Positions 5,682 to 12,175 of a stretch of DNA of 12,362 nt are shown here, piece after piece. Source of the DNA: TWA4 sp034086685 (GTDB lineage: Bacteria; Bacillota; Clostridia; Lachnospirales; Lachnospiraceae); NCBI GenBank assembly GCA_034086685.1, contig JAXDZY010000150.1, forward strand, positions 1 to 12,362. Reading direction: 5' to 3'. A model generated the notes under the pieces. It was not told where the DNA came from, ran no database searches, and was given only the letters and a program-made list of their open reading frames with translations. Position 1 is the stretch's first letter. Every line of letters begins with the position of its first letter. The translations under genes and the position numbers were made by a program.

Positions 5682-6211
5682 TCTGGCAGCTGTTTTTATC
5701 ATTTATGAAGATCGGGTTTACCAGTTTTGGAGGTATGTCCATGGTTCCTCTGATTCTTGAGGAAATGGAAAGCCACCGGTGGATGAACGCTGAGGATCTG
5801 AGCAATCTGATTGCCATTGCGGAAATGACGCCGGGACCGCTGGGAATCAACTGTGCAACCTTTGCGGGGCTGCAGACTGCCAAAACTGCGGGGGCACTGG
5901 CGGCAGTGACCGGAGTTCTCATGCCGGCATATACATTGACTCTGGCAGCTGCAGTGTGTTTCGATCGTTTTCACGGAAATGAGATTCTGGCGGATATTCT
6001 GGCTGTAATCAAGCCCATTTGTATTGCGTTGATTCTGGGGGTAATCATAAGCCTTGGCCTGGAAAATTATTTTCCGGAGAATCAGGTGGATGCAGGTGCT
6101 CTGTTGATTGGGGCAGCAATGCTGTATCTGATTGAGATAAAAAAATGGAAGGTTCCTCAGGTCATAGGCACAGCTGCTCTCATGGGAATCATTCTGTATG
6201 GATTTTCTTAA
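5675..6211 (+). CDS. Chromate-transporter-family protein, C-terminal-type half
   Basis: This 178-residue membrane protein is the partner of the upstream CHR gene. It carries the family signatures in better-conserved form: GFTSFGGMSMVPLI (residues 14-27), HRWMNAEDLSNLIAIAEMTPGP (the TPGP motif at 52-55) and GINCATFAG with Asn59. About five hydrophobic segments follow. The start at 5675 is chosen because GAGGAGG (5659-5665) is well placed and the protein then begins like other half-size CHR proteins. Its first bases overlap the previous stop codon. An open frame continues upstream to 5561, but it only overlaps the first CHR gene in another frame. Transcription probably ends at the inverted repeats and the bidirectional terminator just downstream. 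Confidence 0.88.
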   Translation: MVIWQLFLSFMKIGFTSFGGMSMVPLILEEMESHRWMNAEDLSNLIAIAEMTPGPLGINCATFAGLQTAKTAGALAAVTGVLMPAYTLTLAAAVCFDRFHGNEILADILAVIKPICIALILGVIISLGLENYFPENQVDAGALLIGAAMLYLIEIKKWKVPQVIGTAALMGIILYGFS

Positions 6212-6230
6212 CAGATTTTAAGAAAATCTG
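6201..6230 (+). repeat. Two overlapping inverted repeats at the end of the CHR operon
   Basis: GATTTTCTTA (6201-6210) is the reverse complement of TAAGAAAATC (6219-6228), and CAGATTTT (6212-6219) is the reverse complement of AAAATCTG (6223-6230). The two hairpins share sequence and exclude each other. One arm includes the stop codon. They are AT-rich and lack a following T-run, so they may be a weak 3' stability element or chance. Confidence 0.35.
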
Positions 6231-6276
6231 CCGCTTTCTGTAAGATTCATCTTTTATTATTAAAATGTGGAAATAT

Positions 6277-6323
6277 AAAAAATCCTGCATGGTCAGCCAC
6301 TGCTTTCCGCGCAGGATTTTCTG
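6277..6323. terminator. Bidirectional terminator between the CHR operon and the response regulator
   Basis: AAAATCCTGC (6279-6288) and GCAGGATTTT (6311-6320) are perfect complements around a 22-base loop. The A-run on the left gives a T-run for the minus-strand response regulator, and the TTTT on the right serves the plus-strand CHR operon. It is the only clear terminator between the two convergent units. Confidence 0.75.
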
Positions 6324-6346
6324 TTATTATGATGAAAATGATGTTA

Positions 6347-7033
6347 TTATGGTATAAAACGGTATCCAAGTCCTCGGACAGTCACGATATGGCAGGGCTT
6401 TTGCCGGTTGTCTTCGACCTTGCTGCGGAGCCGGTTTATGTATACCATGATAGCATTGTCATCTACGGCAACACTGTTTCCCCAGACATGTTCATAAATC
6501 ATGTCTTTTGTGAAGACCTGCTGAGGATGTTTCATGAAAAGAAGCAGGAGAGCCCCTTCTTTTGATGAAAGAACCAGTTCTTCTTCGTTTTTGTAAAATC
6601 GCATGGTGGAGCTGTCGTAGGTAAAAGGACCTGCTTTCAGGGTATTGGGGTGATCAAGAACCAGATTTTTATTTCTCCGGATCAGTGCTTTCACTTTGGC
6701 GCCGAGCACCACGGGGCGGAACGGTTTGGTGATATAATCATCGGCGCCCAGGGAAAGACCGTAAAGGGAATCATAATCTTCATTTCTGCCGCTGACGATC
6801 ATGACAGGAGTTGAGATTCCCTGTTCCCGCAGGCGTTTGATTACATCAAATCCCTCCATATCCCCCAGCATGATATCCATGATGATGAGATCAAAGGTCT
6901 GTTTTTTCAAAACAGGCAGTGCGTCCATACCGCAGGTGGCGGTGGTGGTCTCAAGATCATTGCTGTGCATTACTTTTTCCAGCAGTTTATAAACAGTTGG
7001 ATCGTCATCTACGATTAAAACTTTATCTGACAT
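6347..7033 (-). CDS. OmpR/PhoB-type response regulator
   Basis: This 228-residue DNA-binding response regulator is cytoplasmic and would be switched on by phosphotransfer from a histidine kinase. Residues 1-118 form the receiver domain, with the acidic pair at Asp9-Asp10, phosphoacceptor Asp53 in LIIMDIMLGD, the conserved Ser81 in MIVSGR, and Lys103 in TKPF, so all key residues are present. Residues 130-226 form the winged-helix output domain, with SSKEGALLLLF, VFTKDMIYEHVWG, INRLRSKVED and TVRGLGYRF. The start at 7033 is set by GGAGGA seven bases upstream; an in-frame ATG at 7075 would add 14 residues not normal for the family. No standard kinase gene follows it. The only kinase nearby is the divergent hybrid kinase, which is the likely but unproven partner. 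A GC-rich dyad at 7067-7091 sits just upstream. Confidence 0.93.
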   Translation of the reverse strand: MSDKVLIVDDDPTVYKLLEKVMHSNDLETTTATCGMDALPVLKKQTFDLIIMDIMLGDMEGFDVIKRLREQGISTPVMIVSGRNEDYDSLYGLSLGADDYITKPFRPVVLGAKVKALIRRNKNLVLDHPNTLKAGPFTYDSSTMRFYKNEEELVLSSKEGALLLLFMKHPQQVFTKDMIYEHVWGNSVAVDDNAIMVYINRLRSKVEDNRQKPCHIVTVRGLGYRFIP

Positions 7034-7066
7034 ACAGGGGTCCTCCAATGTAAATTTCAGGAACAG

Positions 7067-7091
7067 CCGGGACATGTGATGCCTGTCCCGG
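7067..7091. repeat. GC-rich inverted repeat between the response regulator and hybrid kinase genes
   Basis: CCGGGACA (7067-7074) and TGTCCCGG (7084-7091) are perfect complements separated by nine bases. This is the most GC-rich piece of the divergent promoter region. It is in the leader or operator position for the response regulator, 34 bases upstream of its start. No T-run follows on either strand, so it is probably a protein-binding site or a leader hairpin and not a terminator. Confidence 0.45.
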
Positions 7092-7133
7092 AATCTGCTT
7101 ATGGAATTGTCGAAACAAATCGCATTAGTTTAT

Positions 7134-7139
7134 TATAAT
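7134..7139 (+). promoter_or_regulatory. Possible -10 element of the hybrid kinase gene
   Basis: A perfect TATAAT (7134-7139) lies about 65 bases upstream of the kinase start. No good -35 box is found at 16-18 bases; TTGTCG (7107-7112) is 21 bases away. The promoter may therefore need an activator, or the match may be chance in AT-rich DNA. Confidence 0.3.
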
Positions 7140-7203
7140 GGTATGACTGATACAAGTCAACCTTGGAAATAGTCTGAATTAATAATTTGCAAAGGATAGA
7201 AAA

Positions 7204-9393
7204 ATGATACAGAATATGAAAAAAAAGCATCAACAGAATGAAACGGACAGAAGAAGTTACAGAAAAAGGCTGTTCATGGCAGTTCTGCCGGCAGCAGTAT
7301 TTCTCATCCTGCTGGGCATGGCTTTTGAGGTATGGAGAGAATACAGAGACACACTCATGGAGAATCAGGAGGAGCAGCTTCTGATCGTTTCCAGAACGCT
7401 GGCAAAGGATATGGAAATTTCCTTTCTGGAGTATCAGGATAATCTGGAATTTCTTGCTCTGATCGAGGAGCAGGGAGACAGAGAAACCTATTTCGAGAGC
7501 TTTATTCGTACACAGAGCAGTTTTGTATGTGATTTGTTTCTGGAAGATGAAAACGGAGAGATAATGGAAAGTACCATGGGCACGGAGCTTACGAATCCCG
7601 TACATATATCGGATGCAGAAAATGAAAAAAGCTTCTGGCTGTATGACGATGCCGGGGGCAATAAATTTTTTGTAATCAGAAAAGTGCTGGAGAACGGAAA
7701 AAGTCTGTGCCTGTCCATCGATGCGCAGGCTTATTACGGAGAGCTGATTTCCGGCATTCATCTGGGTACAAACGGATATGTGATGGTGAAAAATTCCGCC
7801 GGACTGATTCTGATGCATCCGGAGAAGAACCAGTGGGGAATCATGGTTATTGAAGGAAGAAGACAAATGTATCCGGACCTTGATTATTCCAGTCTGCAGA
7901 AGATGGTGGATGAGCAGATAAGAGGCGGGGAAGGAATTTCCGAATATTATTCCTACTGGTGGACGGATGAGGATCTGCCCAGGGTAAAGAAAATAAGTGC
8001 TTATGCTCAGGCGGATGTGGGAACTGATTTCTGGGTGATCAGTGCGGTGATTGATTACAATGATCTGTACAATCCCATACGGGACGGATACAGGAAAATC
8101 GTGATGATTTTCTGTGTAATTCTGACTCTGGCGGTTCTGCTCGCTTTCTGGGTAGGGAAGCTGCTGGTAGACAGTGAAAAGGCTGCAGTTGAAATCAGCT
8201 ATCTGAAAGATCTCAATGCACTTCTGGAAGAGGTGCACCGCAGCGAGGAGACGATTGCACATCAGCAGCGTCTTCAGATCATGGGAACCATGACAGGGGG
8301 AATTGCGCATGAATTTAATAATTTCCTGACACCAATCATGGGATATGCGGAGCTTCTGATGCTTGGACTCCCGGAAGATTCGGAGGAATATGATGAAGCA
8401 CGTGAAATTTACGAAGCTTCGGAGAAGGCAAAAGATGTGATCCGGCAGATTTCTCTGCTCAGCCGTAAAAATGTGGAGACGGTCTACAAAAGCATTCCCA
8501 TGGCAAAAACCCTGAGCAGAGCCATGAAGATGGTGGAGTCGGTACGGCCGCCTCAGGTGCATCTGGAAACCCTGATTCAGCTGGAGAATGAATGCATACT
8601 GGGCAATACGACCCAGATCAATCAGGTTCTGCTGAATATCTGTGTCAATGCGATTCATGCCATCGGAAGAAAAGAAGGACTGCTTCAGGTTCATGCCTGC
8701 TGTGTGGAGCGTTCGGCTCTGAAGGAGGAAATTACCGTTGAAATTCCCGATACGTGGAGCCGATATATCAGGATTGACATTGAGGACAATGGCTGCGGTA
8801 TGACTCAGGATACTCTGAGGAAGATCTTTGACCCGTTTTTTACCACGAAGGCAGGAGGGGAAGGAACCGGGCTGGGCCTTTCTCTTGCGGAGCAGATCAT
8901 CGTTTCTCATAAAGGATATATCTATGCGGAAAGTGAAGTGGGAAAGGGAAGCATTTTTCATATTTATCTGCCGGTACTGGAACAGACAGCTCTTCCGGAA
9001 ACATTTTCGGAGCAGAACGGAGAAGAGATCTGTATTCTGGTGGCGGATGACAATGCCAAGATTCTGGAACTTCTGAAGAAAAATTTTGCCAGACTGGATA
9101 TTTCCATTTTAACCTGTATGAATCGGGAAGAACTGAAAAAAATGCTGGAAAAAGAAAAGGTGGATATTCTCGTTATTGATGAGACGCTGCAGGACAGCAA
9201 CGGCATCGATTTCTGCATGTCCATCAAGGGAAAATACCCGGGGCTTCTGAAGCTGGTTATGGTGGATTGTGTAACGAGAGAAGTGGCAGACGCCAGAAAA
9301 CGCAGTATTATAGATGCCTATGTGGAAAAACCTGTTTCGGAAACCACGATCCTGTCTGCTATACGGCAGTGTATTGCCCGTGGAAATATATAA
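7204..9393 (+). CDS. Membrane-bound hybrid sensor histidine kinase
   Basis: This 729-residue kinase senses an outside signal and passes phosphate from its own His to a receiver domain. Helix TM1 (about 23-43) and TM2 (about 300-320) enclose a 255-residue extracellular region with Cache-like features (GTNGYVMVKNSAGLILMHP). A short linker leads to the HisKA domain with His369 in GGIAHEFNN. The ATPase domain has Asn482 (N box), DNGCGM (528-533), DPFFTTK (from 543) and GEGTGLGL (552-559). A C-terminal receiver follows from about 609, with Asp615-Asp616, phosphoacceptor Asp659 and Lys709. The usual Thr/Ser before the last strand is replaced by Asp688 in VMVDC, so the receiver may signal abnormally. 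The protein ends with the receiver and has no Hpt or DNA-binding domain. The start at 7204 follows AAAGGAT; ATG 7216 is possible. It is transcribed away from the response regulator and ends at a strong terminator. Confidence 0.93.
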   Translation: MIQNMKKKHQQNETDRRSYRKRLFMAVLPAAVFLILLGMAFEVWREYRDTLMENQEEQLLIVSRTLAKDMEISFLEYQDNLEFLALIEEQGDRETYFESFIRTQSSFVCDLFLEDENGEIMESTMGTELTNPVHISDAENEKSFWLYDDAGGNKFFVIRKVLENGKSLCLSIDAQAYYGELISGIHLGTNGYVMVKNSAGLILMHPEKNQWGIMVIEGRRQMYPDLDYSSLQKMVDEQIRGGEGISEYYSYWWTDEDLPRVKKISAYAQADVGTDFWVISAVIDYNDLYNPIRDGYRKIVMIFCVILTLAVLLAFWVGKLLVDSEKAAVEISYLKDLNALLEEVHRSEETIAHQQRLQIMGTMTGGIAHEFNNFLTPIMGYAELLMLGLPEDSEEYDEAREIYEASEKAKDVIRQISLLSRKNVETVYKSIPMAKTLSRAMKMVESVRPPQVHLETLIQLENECILGNTTQINQVLLNICVNAIHAIGRKEGLLQVHACCVERSALKEEITVEIPDTWSRYIRIDIEDNGCGMTQDTLRKIFDPFFTTKAGGEGTGLGLSLAEQIIVSHKGYIYAESEVGKGSIFHIYLPVLEQTALPETFSEQNGEEICILVADDNAKILELLKKNFARLDISILTCMNREELKKMLEKEKVDILVIDETLQDSNGIDFCMSIKGKYPGLLKLVMVDCVTREVADARKRSIIDAYVEKPVSETTILSAIRQCIARGNI

Positions 9394-9399
9394 ACGAAG

Positions 9400-9448
9400 G
9401 AGCCATGGTGCTGACTTTGATATATAGTCAGCCCCATGGCCCTTTTTT
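9400..9448 (+). terminator. Intrinsic terminator of the hybrid kinase gene
   Basis: GCCATGGTGCTGACT (9402-9416) pairs with AGTCAGCCCCATGGC (9426-9440) with a single internal mismatch, around a nine-base AT-rich loop. TTTTTT (9443-9448) follows at once. This is a strong plus-strand terminator 6 bases after the kinase stop codon. The minus-strand LysR gene ends just to its right (9456); the stem lacks a T-run in that direction. Confidence 0.9.
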
Positions 9449-9455
9449 GTCCGGT

Positions 9456-10409
9456 TTATATGTATTCCTGTATTTTTGAGTACTGCTGAAAAAAGTGTAT
9501 GAATTCTTTTACAATATTGGAAGTATATTCTCGATTCGGCAGAATCATATAAAACAGTCTCTGGGAAATCGCAGGTGTAATTCTGTAGTAGGAAAGGTGA
9601 GTGCTGTCCTGTGTTACCATGCGGTCACTGATCAGGGATGCTCCAAAGCCACTTTTTGCAAGGGCGTATGCTGTGGAAAGCTGTGAAACGGACAGTTTGA
9701 TATGGGGGTCAAATCCGGCAAAATGGAAGAAGCTCAATGACCGGTTTCTTAAGTTATTTCCTTCAGTAAGTATGATATAATCCAGATTACTGAATTCAGA
9801 AGGGTCCAGGATCGGACAGTCATCGGATAAATGACGGTTCTGTAAGACATCAGCTGCATTCAGGGCATATTTCCGAACATGTTCCGGGAGAGGATAGGAA
9901 AAAGGGACTGCTAAAAGAACGTGGTCGTAGAAAGCAGGGTATCTTTCGAAACCCAGTATTAATTTTTCATCGCAATTAAATGTGATATCAAGTTCCCTGT
10001 CTTTCAGCATTCTGGCAAGTACTGCGGAACTGTGCTCAGTTAGTGAAATATTGATTCCCGGATATTTTCGATTGAAAGCTGTGACGATGTCCGGCAGAAT
10101 TCTGGAGTTTACATAATTGGAACCGCCGATTTTGATACTTCCCGTTTTTAACTGATTTAAATCGTTTATCTGGCTGGCAAGAGTCTCTTCAAGCTGCTTG
10201 ATTTCCCGTATTTTATGGATATACAATTCTCCGGCTTCTGTTAAAACCAGAGGATGTCGGCTTCTGTCAAACAGTGCCATTCCTATGGAATTTTCGATGC
10301 GCCGGATTGACATACTGAGAGCCGGCTGTGTTATGTACAGATTTTCAGCAGCCCGGGAAATGCTTCCTGTCTTGTAAACTTCATAGATGTACTCGTATTC
10401 TATATTCAT
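9456..10409 (-). CDS. LysR-family transcriptional regulator next to the UxaA-type genes
   Basis: This 317-residue LysR protein has its winged helix-turn-helix in residues 1-60 (YEYIYEVYKTGSISRAAENL, YITQPALSMSIRRIE, then GMALFDRSRHPLVLTEAG). A linker helix follows (IREIKQLEETLASQINDL), and the effector-binding domain runs from about residue 92 (GSIKIGGSNYVNSRILPDIV) to 305. AAAGGA upstream of the ATG at 10409 supports the start. The gene is transcribed away from the SAF-domain UxaA gene across a 148-base AT-rich gap that holds two dyads, an arrangement typical of LysR regulators that control the divergent catabolic operon. The effector is therefore probably the sugar acid or other hydroxy-acid degraded by that operon. 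Helix-turn-helix and effector domain look intact, in contrast to the damaged operon it probably controls. Confidence 0.92.
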   Translation of the reverse strand: MNIEYEYIYEVYKTGSISRAAENLYITQPALSMSIRRIENSIGMALFDRSRHPLVLTEAGELYIHKIREIKQLEETLASQINDLNQLKTGSIKIGGSNYVNSRILPDIVTAFNRKYPGINISLTEHSSAVLARMLKDRELDITFNCDEKLILGFERYPAFYDHVLLAVPFSYPLPEHVRKYALNAADVLQNRHLSDDCPILDPSEFSNLDYIILTEGNNLRNRSLSFFHFAGFDPHIKLSVSQLSTAYALAKSGFGASLISDRMVTQDSTHLSYYRITPAISQRLFYMILPNREYTSNIVKEFIHFFQQYSKIQEYI

Positions 10410-10470
10410 TTTTTTCCTTTCATTTTTGGTAAAACAGATGATTTTTTATTCTCAAATAATATAAAATTAG

Positions 10471-10495
10471 TTTATATTAATATAATTAATATAAA
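10471..10495. promoter_or_regulatory. Candidate LysR operator (11-base dyad)
   Basis: TTTATATTAAT (10471-10481) and ATTAATATAAA (10485-10495) are perfect reverse complements separated by ATA. The inner part reads ATTA, seven bases, TAAT, compatible with a LysR-type box. It lies midway in the divergent gap between the LysR gene and the UxaA small-subunit gene. The region is extremely AT-rich, so some dyad symmetry is expected by chance, but eleven perfect pairs is long. Confidence 0.5.
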
Positions 10496-10516
10496 TTTGA
10501 TTATATAACATACAGG

Positions 10517-10535
10517 TGTTATTGTAAAGATAACA
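10517..10535. promoter_or_regulatory. Second dyad upstream of the UxaA small-subunit gene
   Basis: TGTTAT (10517-10522) and ATAACA (10530-10535) form a six-base dyad with a seven-base spacer, again LysR-box-like in spacing. It lies 22 bases before the start codon, next to the AAAGGAGG ribosome binding site, so it could be an activation site or the stem of a small leader hairpin that affects translation. Confidence 0.35.
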
Positions 10536-10557
10536 AATTAACAAAGGAGGATTTCTG

Positions 10558-10854
10558 ATGGATATTAATACTTTATTGATGCATGAAAAAGATAATGTTG
10601 TAACATGCGTTAAAGAAGTTCCGGCGGGGACTGATGTTATTTACCGGAAAAAAGATGAGATATGCAGCCTTCGGGCCGAAGAGACAATTCCGTATTGCCA
10701 CAAAATTGCTTTGAAAACACTGGAGAAAGAGGCAGATGTCCTTAAGTATGGAGAACTGATTGGAAGAACAAATCGGAGAATCGAAAAAGGTCATTGGGTT
10801 TCTCATGAAAATATCTACAGTGTTCCAAGAGATTATGACAGCGAAATGGTATAA
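10558..10854 (+). CDS. UxaA-family dehydratase small subunit (SAF domain)
   Basis: This 98-residue protein matches the SAF-domain small subunit of the UxaA/GarD/SuyA dehydratase-lyase family. In two-subunit members such as sulfolactate sulfo-lyase (SuyA-SuyB), a small SAF protein pairs with a large metal-binding subunit; altronate and galactarate dehydratases carry the same domain fused at the N-terminus. Visible features are the early strand NVVTCVKEVPAGTDVIY, the CHKIALKTLEKEADVLKYG motif (His48, Lys49), then GELIGRTNRRIEKGHWVSHENI. The length is that of one whole SAF domain, so the gene looks complete. A very strong AAAGGAGG lies just upstream. The next gene begins 10 bases after the stop and encodes the expected large-subunit start. 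The substrate is unknown: altronate, another aldarate and sulfolactate are all possible. Confidence 0.87.
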   Translation: MDINTLLMHEKDNVVTCVKEVPAGTDVIYRKKDEICSLRAEETIPYCHKIALKTLEKEADVLKYGELIGRTNRRIEKGHWVSHENIYSVPRDYDSEMV

Positions 10855-10864
10855 AGGAGGAGAG

Positions 10865-12175
10865 ATGAGAATGCAGTTTTGGGGATATAAAAGAAAAGAA
10901 GGACGGGCTGGTACCCGTAATCATGTACTGATTCTTCCAACCTGCGCGTGCGGCAGTGAGAGCTGTAGGATTGTGGCAGGACAGGTAAGAGGAGCTGTTA
11001 ACATGGTTTTTAATACAGGATGTTCAGATGTCGCTGCAAATACGGAGATGTCACAAAAAGTATTGACCGGATTTGCATGTAATCCAAATGTTTACGGAGT
11101 GGTAATCATTGGGCTCGGATGTGAGACAGTTGGTCACAGACAACTCAGGGAGAAAATCCAGTCTATGACATCAAAACCTGTAGTTTCATTTGGTATTCAG
11201 GAAGAAGGCGGGACCCTGAAAACAATCGAGAAAGCAACCAGAGCTGCCAGAGATATGGCTGCTGAAGCAGGAATGCAGCAGAAAGAGTTATGTGATATTT
11301 CAGAATTACTGTTAGGTATTGAATGCGGAGGTTCTGATGCGACATCCGGTATTGCCAGCAATCCTGCAGTAGGAGAGTTATCAGATCTTCTGGTGGATAT
11401 GGGAGCATCTGCGATGATGAGTGAATCTATAGAATGGATAGGCGGAGAGCATGTGGTAGCAAAGCGTGCGGCTAATCCGGAAATTCACAATCAGATTATT
11501 CAAATCTGTAATGAGAGAGAAGCAGGAAGTATGGCTGGAGAAGAGCAGGATTACAGCAGCATTCCTTCCTGGCACGGTCCGTTTACAATGCTTGTTCTGG
11601 CAGCAACGATCCTGTGTATGGTCGGCGCTGATTATATAGCCTTTTTACCGCCAATCCACATTACAGCCTGTGTAGGTGCAGTGATTCTTGTTCTTGCTGG
11701 AGTTATGACTGAAAAGGAAGCTTTTGCCTCTTTTGAAATGCTGACAGTATTTATGCTTGCATTTATGATGCCCCTTGGAACTGCCATCAACGATACAGGA
11801 GCCGGTAAAATGATAGCAGATGCAGTCATTTCTATTACCGGAAATTCAGGAGCATTTGTAATAATGGCAGCTCTGTGGCTGCTGACATGGGCATTGACTC
11901 AGATCATGAGCAATACGGCCGCATGTACTCTTCTTTGTCCCATTGGATGGACAATTGCGGAATCTCTTGGTGCAGATCCAAGAGCAGTTGTTATTGCAGT
12001 GTTTATTGCAAGCAGTGTTGCGGTTTGTACCCCCATGGCCATACCGGCAAATTCAATGATTATTGGACCGGGAAATGTGAAGTTCAAAGATTTTCTCAAG
12101 CCGGGACTTGCAGTAAGTGCAATCTGCTTTGCAGTAAGTATGGTATTGCTTCCACTGTTTTATCCATTTTATTAA
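10865..12175 (+). CDS. In-frame fusion: UxaA large-subunit N-terminal part joined to the C-terminal half of an SLC13/DASS transporter
   Basis: This 436-residue frame has two unrelated parts. Residues 1-220 match the UxaA/GarD/SuyB large subunit: FWGYKRKEGRAGTRNHVLIL, TGCSD, NPNVYGVVIIGLGCET, GGSDATSGIASNPAVG (155-170) and SESIEWIGGEH. The family normally continues for about 165 more residues with further conserved Gly-rich motifs, absent here. Residues 221-436 match the second half of a divalent-anion/Na+ symporter: a hydrophilic junction, about six membrane segments, the SNT motif (349-351), ATPMG-like CTPMAIPANS, and the GPGNVKFKDFLKPG motif near the end. The first transporter repeat with its own SNT motif is missing. 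The start at 10865 follows AAAGGAGGAG; ATG 10871 is possible. An upstream in-frame ATG at 10760 only overlaps the small subunit. Neither half is likely to work in its usual way. A deletion fusing adjacent operon genes, or an assembly collapse, is the simplest cause. Confidence 0.85.
   Translation: MRMQFWGYKRKEGRAGTRNHVLILPTCACGSESCRIVAGQVRGAVNMVFNTGCSDVAANTEMSQKVLTGFACNPNVYGVVIIGLGCETVGHRQLREKIQSMTSKPVVSFGIQEEGGTLKTIEKATRAARDMAAEAGMQQKELCDISELLLGIECGGSDATSGIASNPAVGELSDLLVDMGASAMMSESIEWIGGEHVVAKRAANPEIHNQIIQICNEREAGSMAGEEQDYSSIPSWHGPFTMLVLAATILCMVGADYIAFLPPIHITACVGAVILVLAGVMTEKEAFASFEMLTVFMLAFMMPLGTAINDTGAGKMIADAVISITGNSGAFVIMAALWLLTWALTQIMSNTAACTLLCPIGWTIAESLGADPRAVVIAVFIASSVAVCTPMAIPANSMIIGPGNVKFKDFLKPGLAVSAICFAVSMVLLPLFYPFY

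Noticed and set aside
4974..5702. 242-codon minus-strand open frame over the first CHR gene
   Set aside because: Cys/His/Ser-rich low-quality sequence antisense to a clear CHR gene; no ribosome binding site or family signal.
7099..8961. 620-codon open frame on the minus strand, antisense to the hybrid kinase
   Set aside because: The plus strand encodes a complete kinase with all catalytic motifs. The antisense product is His/Phe/Ser-rich without any recognisable domain or ribosome binding site, so it is a shadow of the kinase codon use.
10760..10864. Upstream extension of the fusion gene
   Set aside because: It overlaps the SAF subunit in another frame; the AAAGGAGGAG site supports 10865 and the family similarity begins there.
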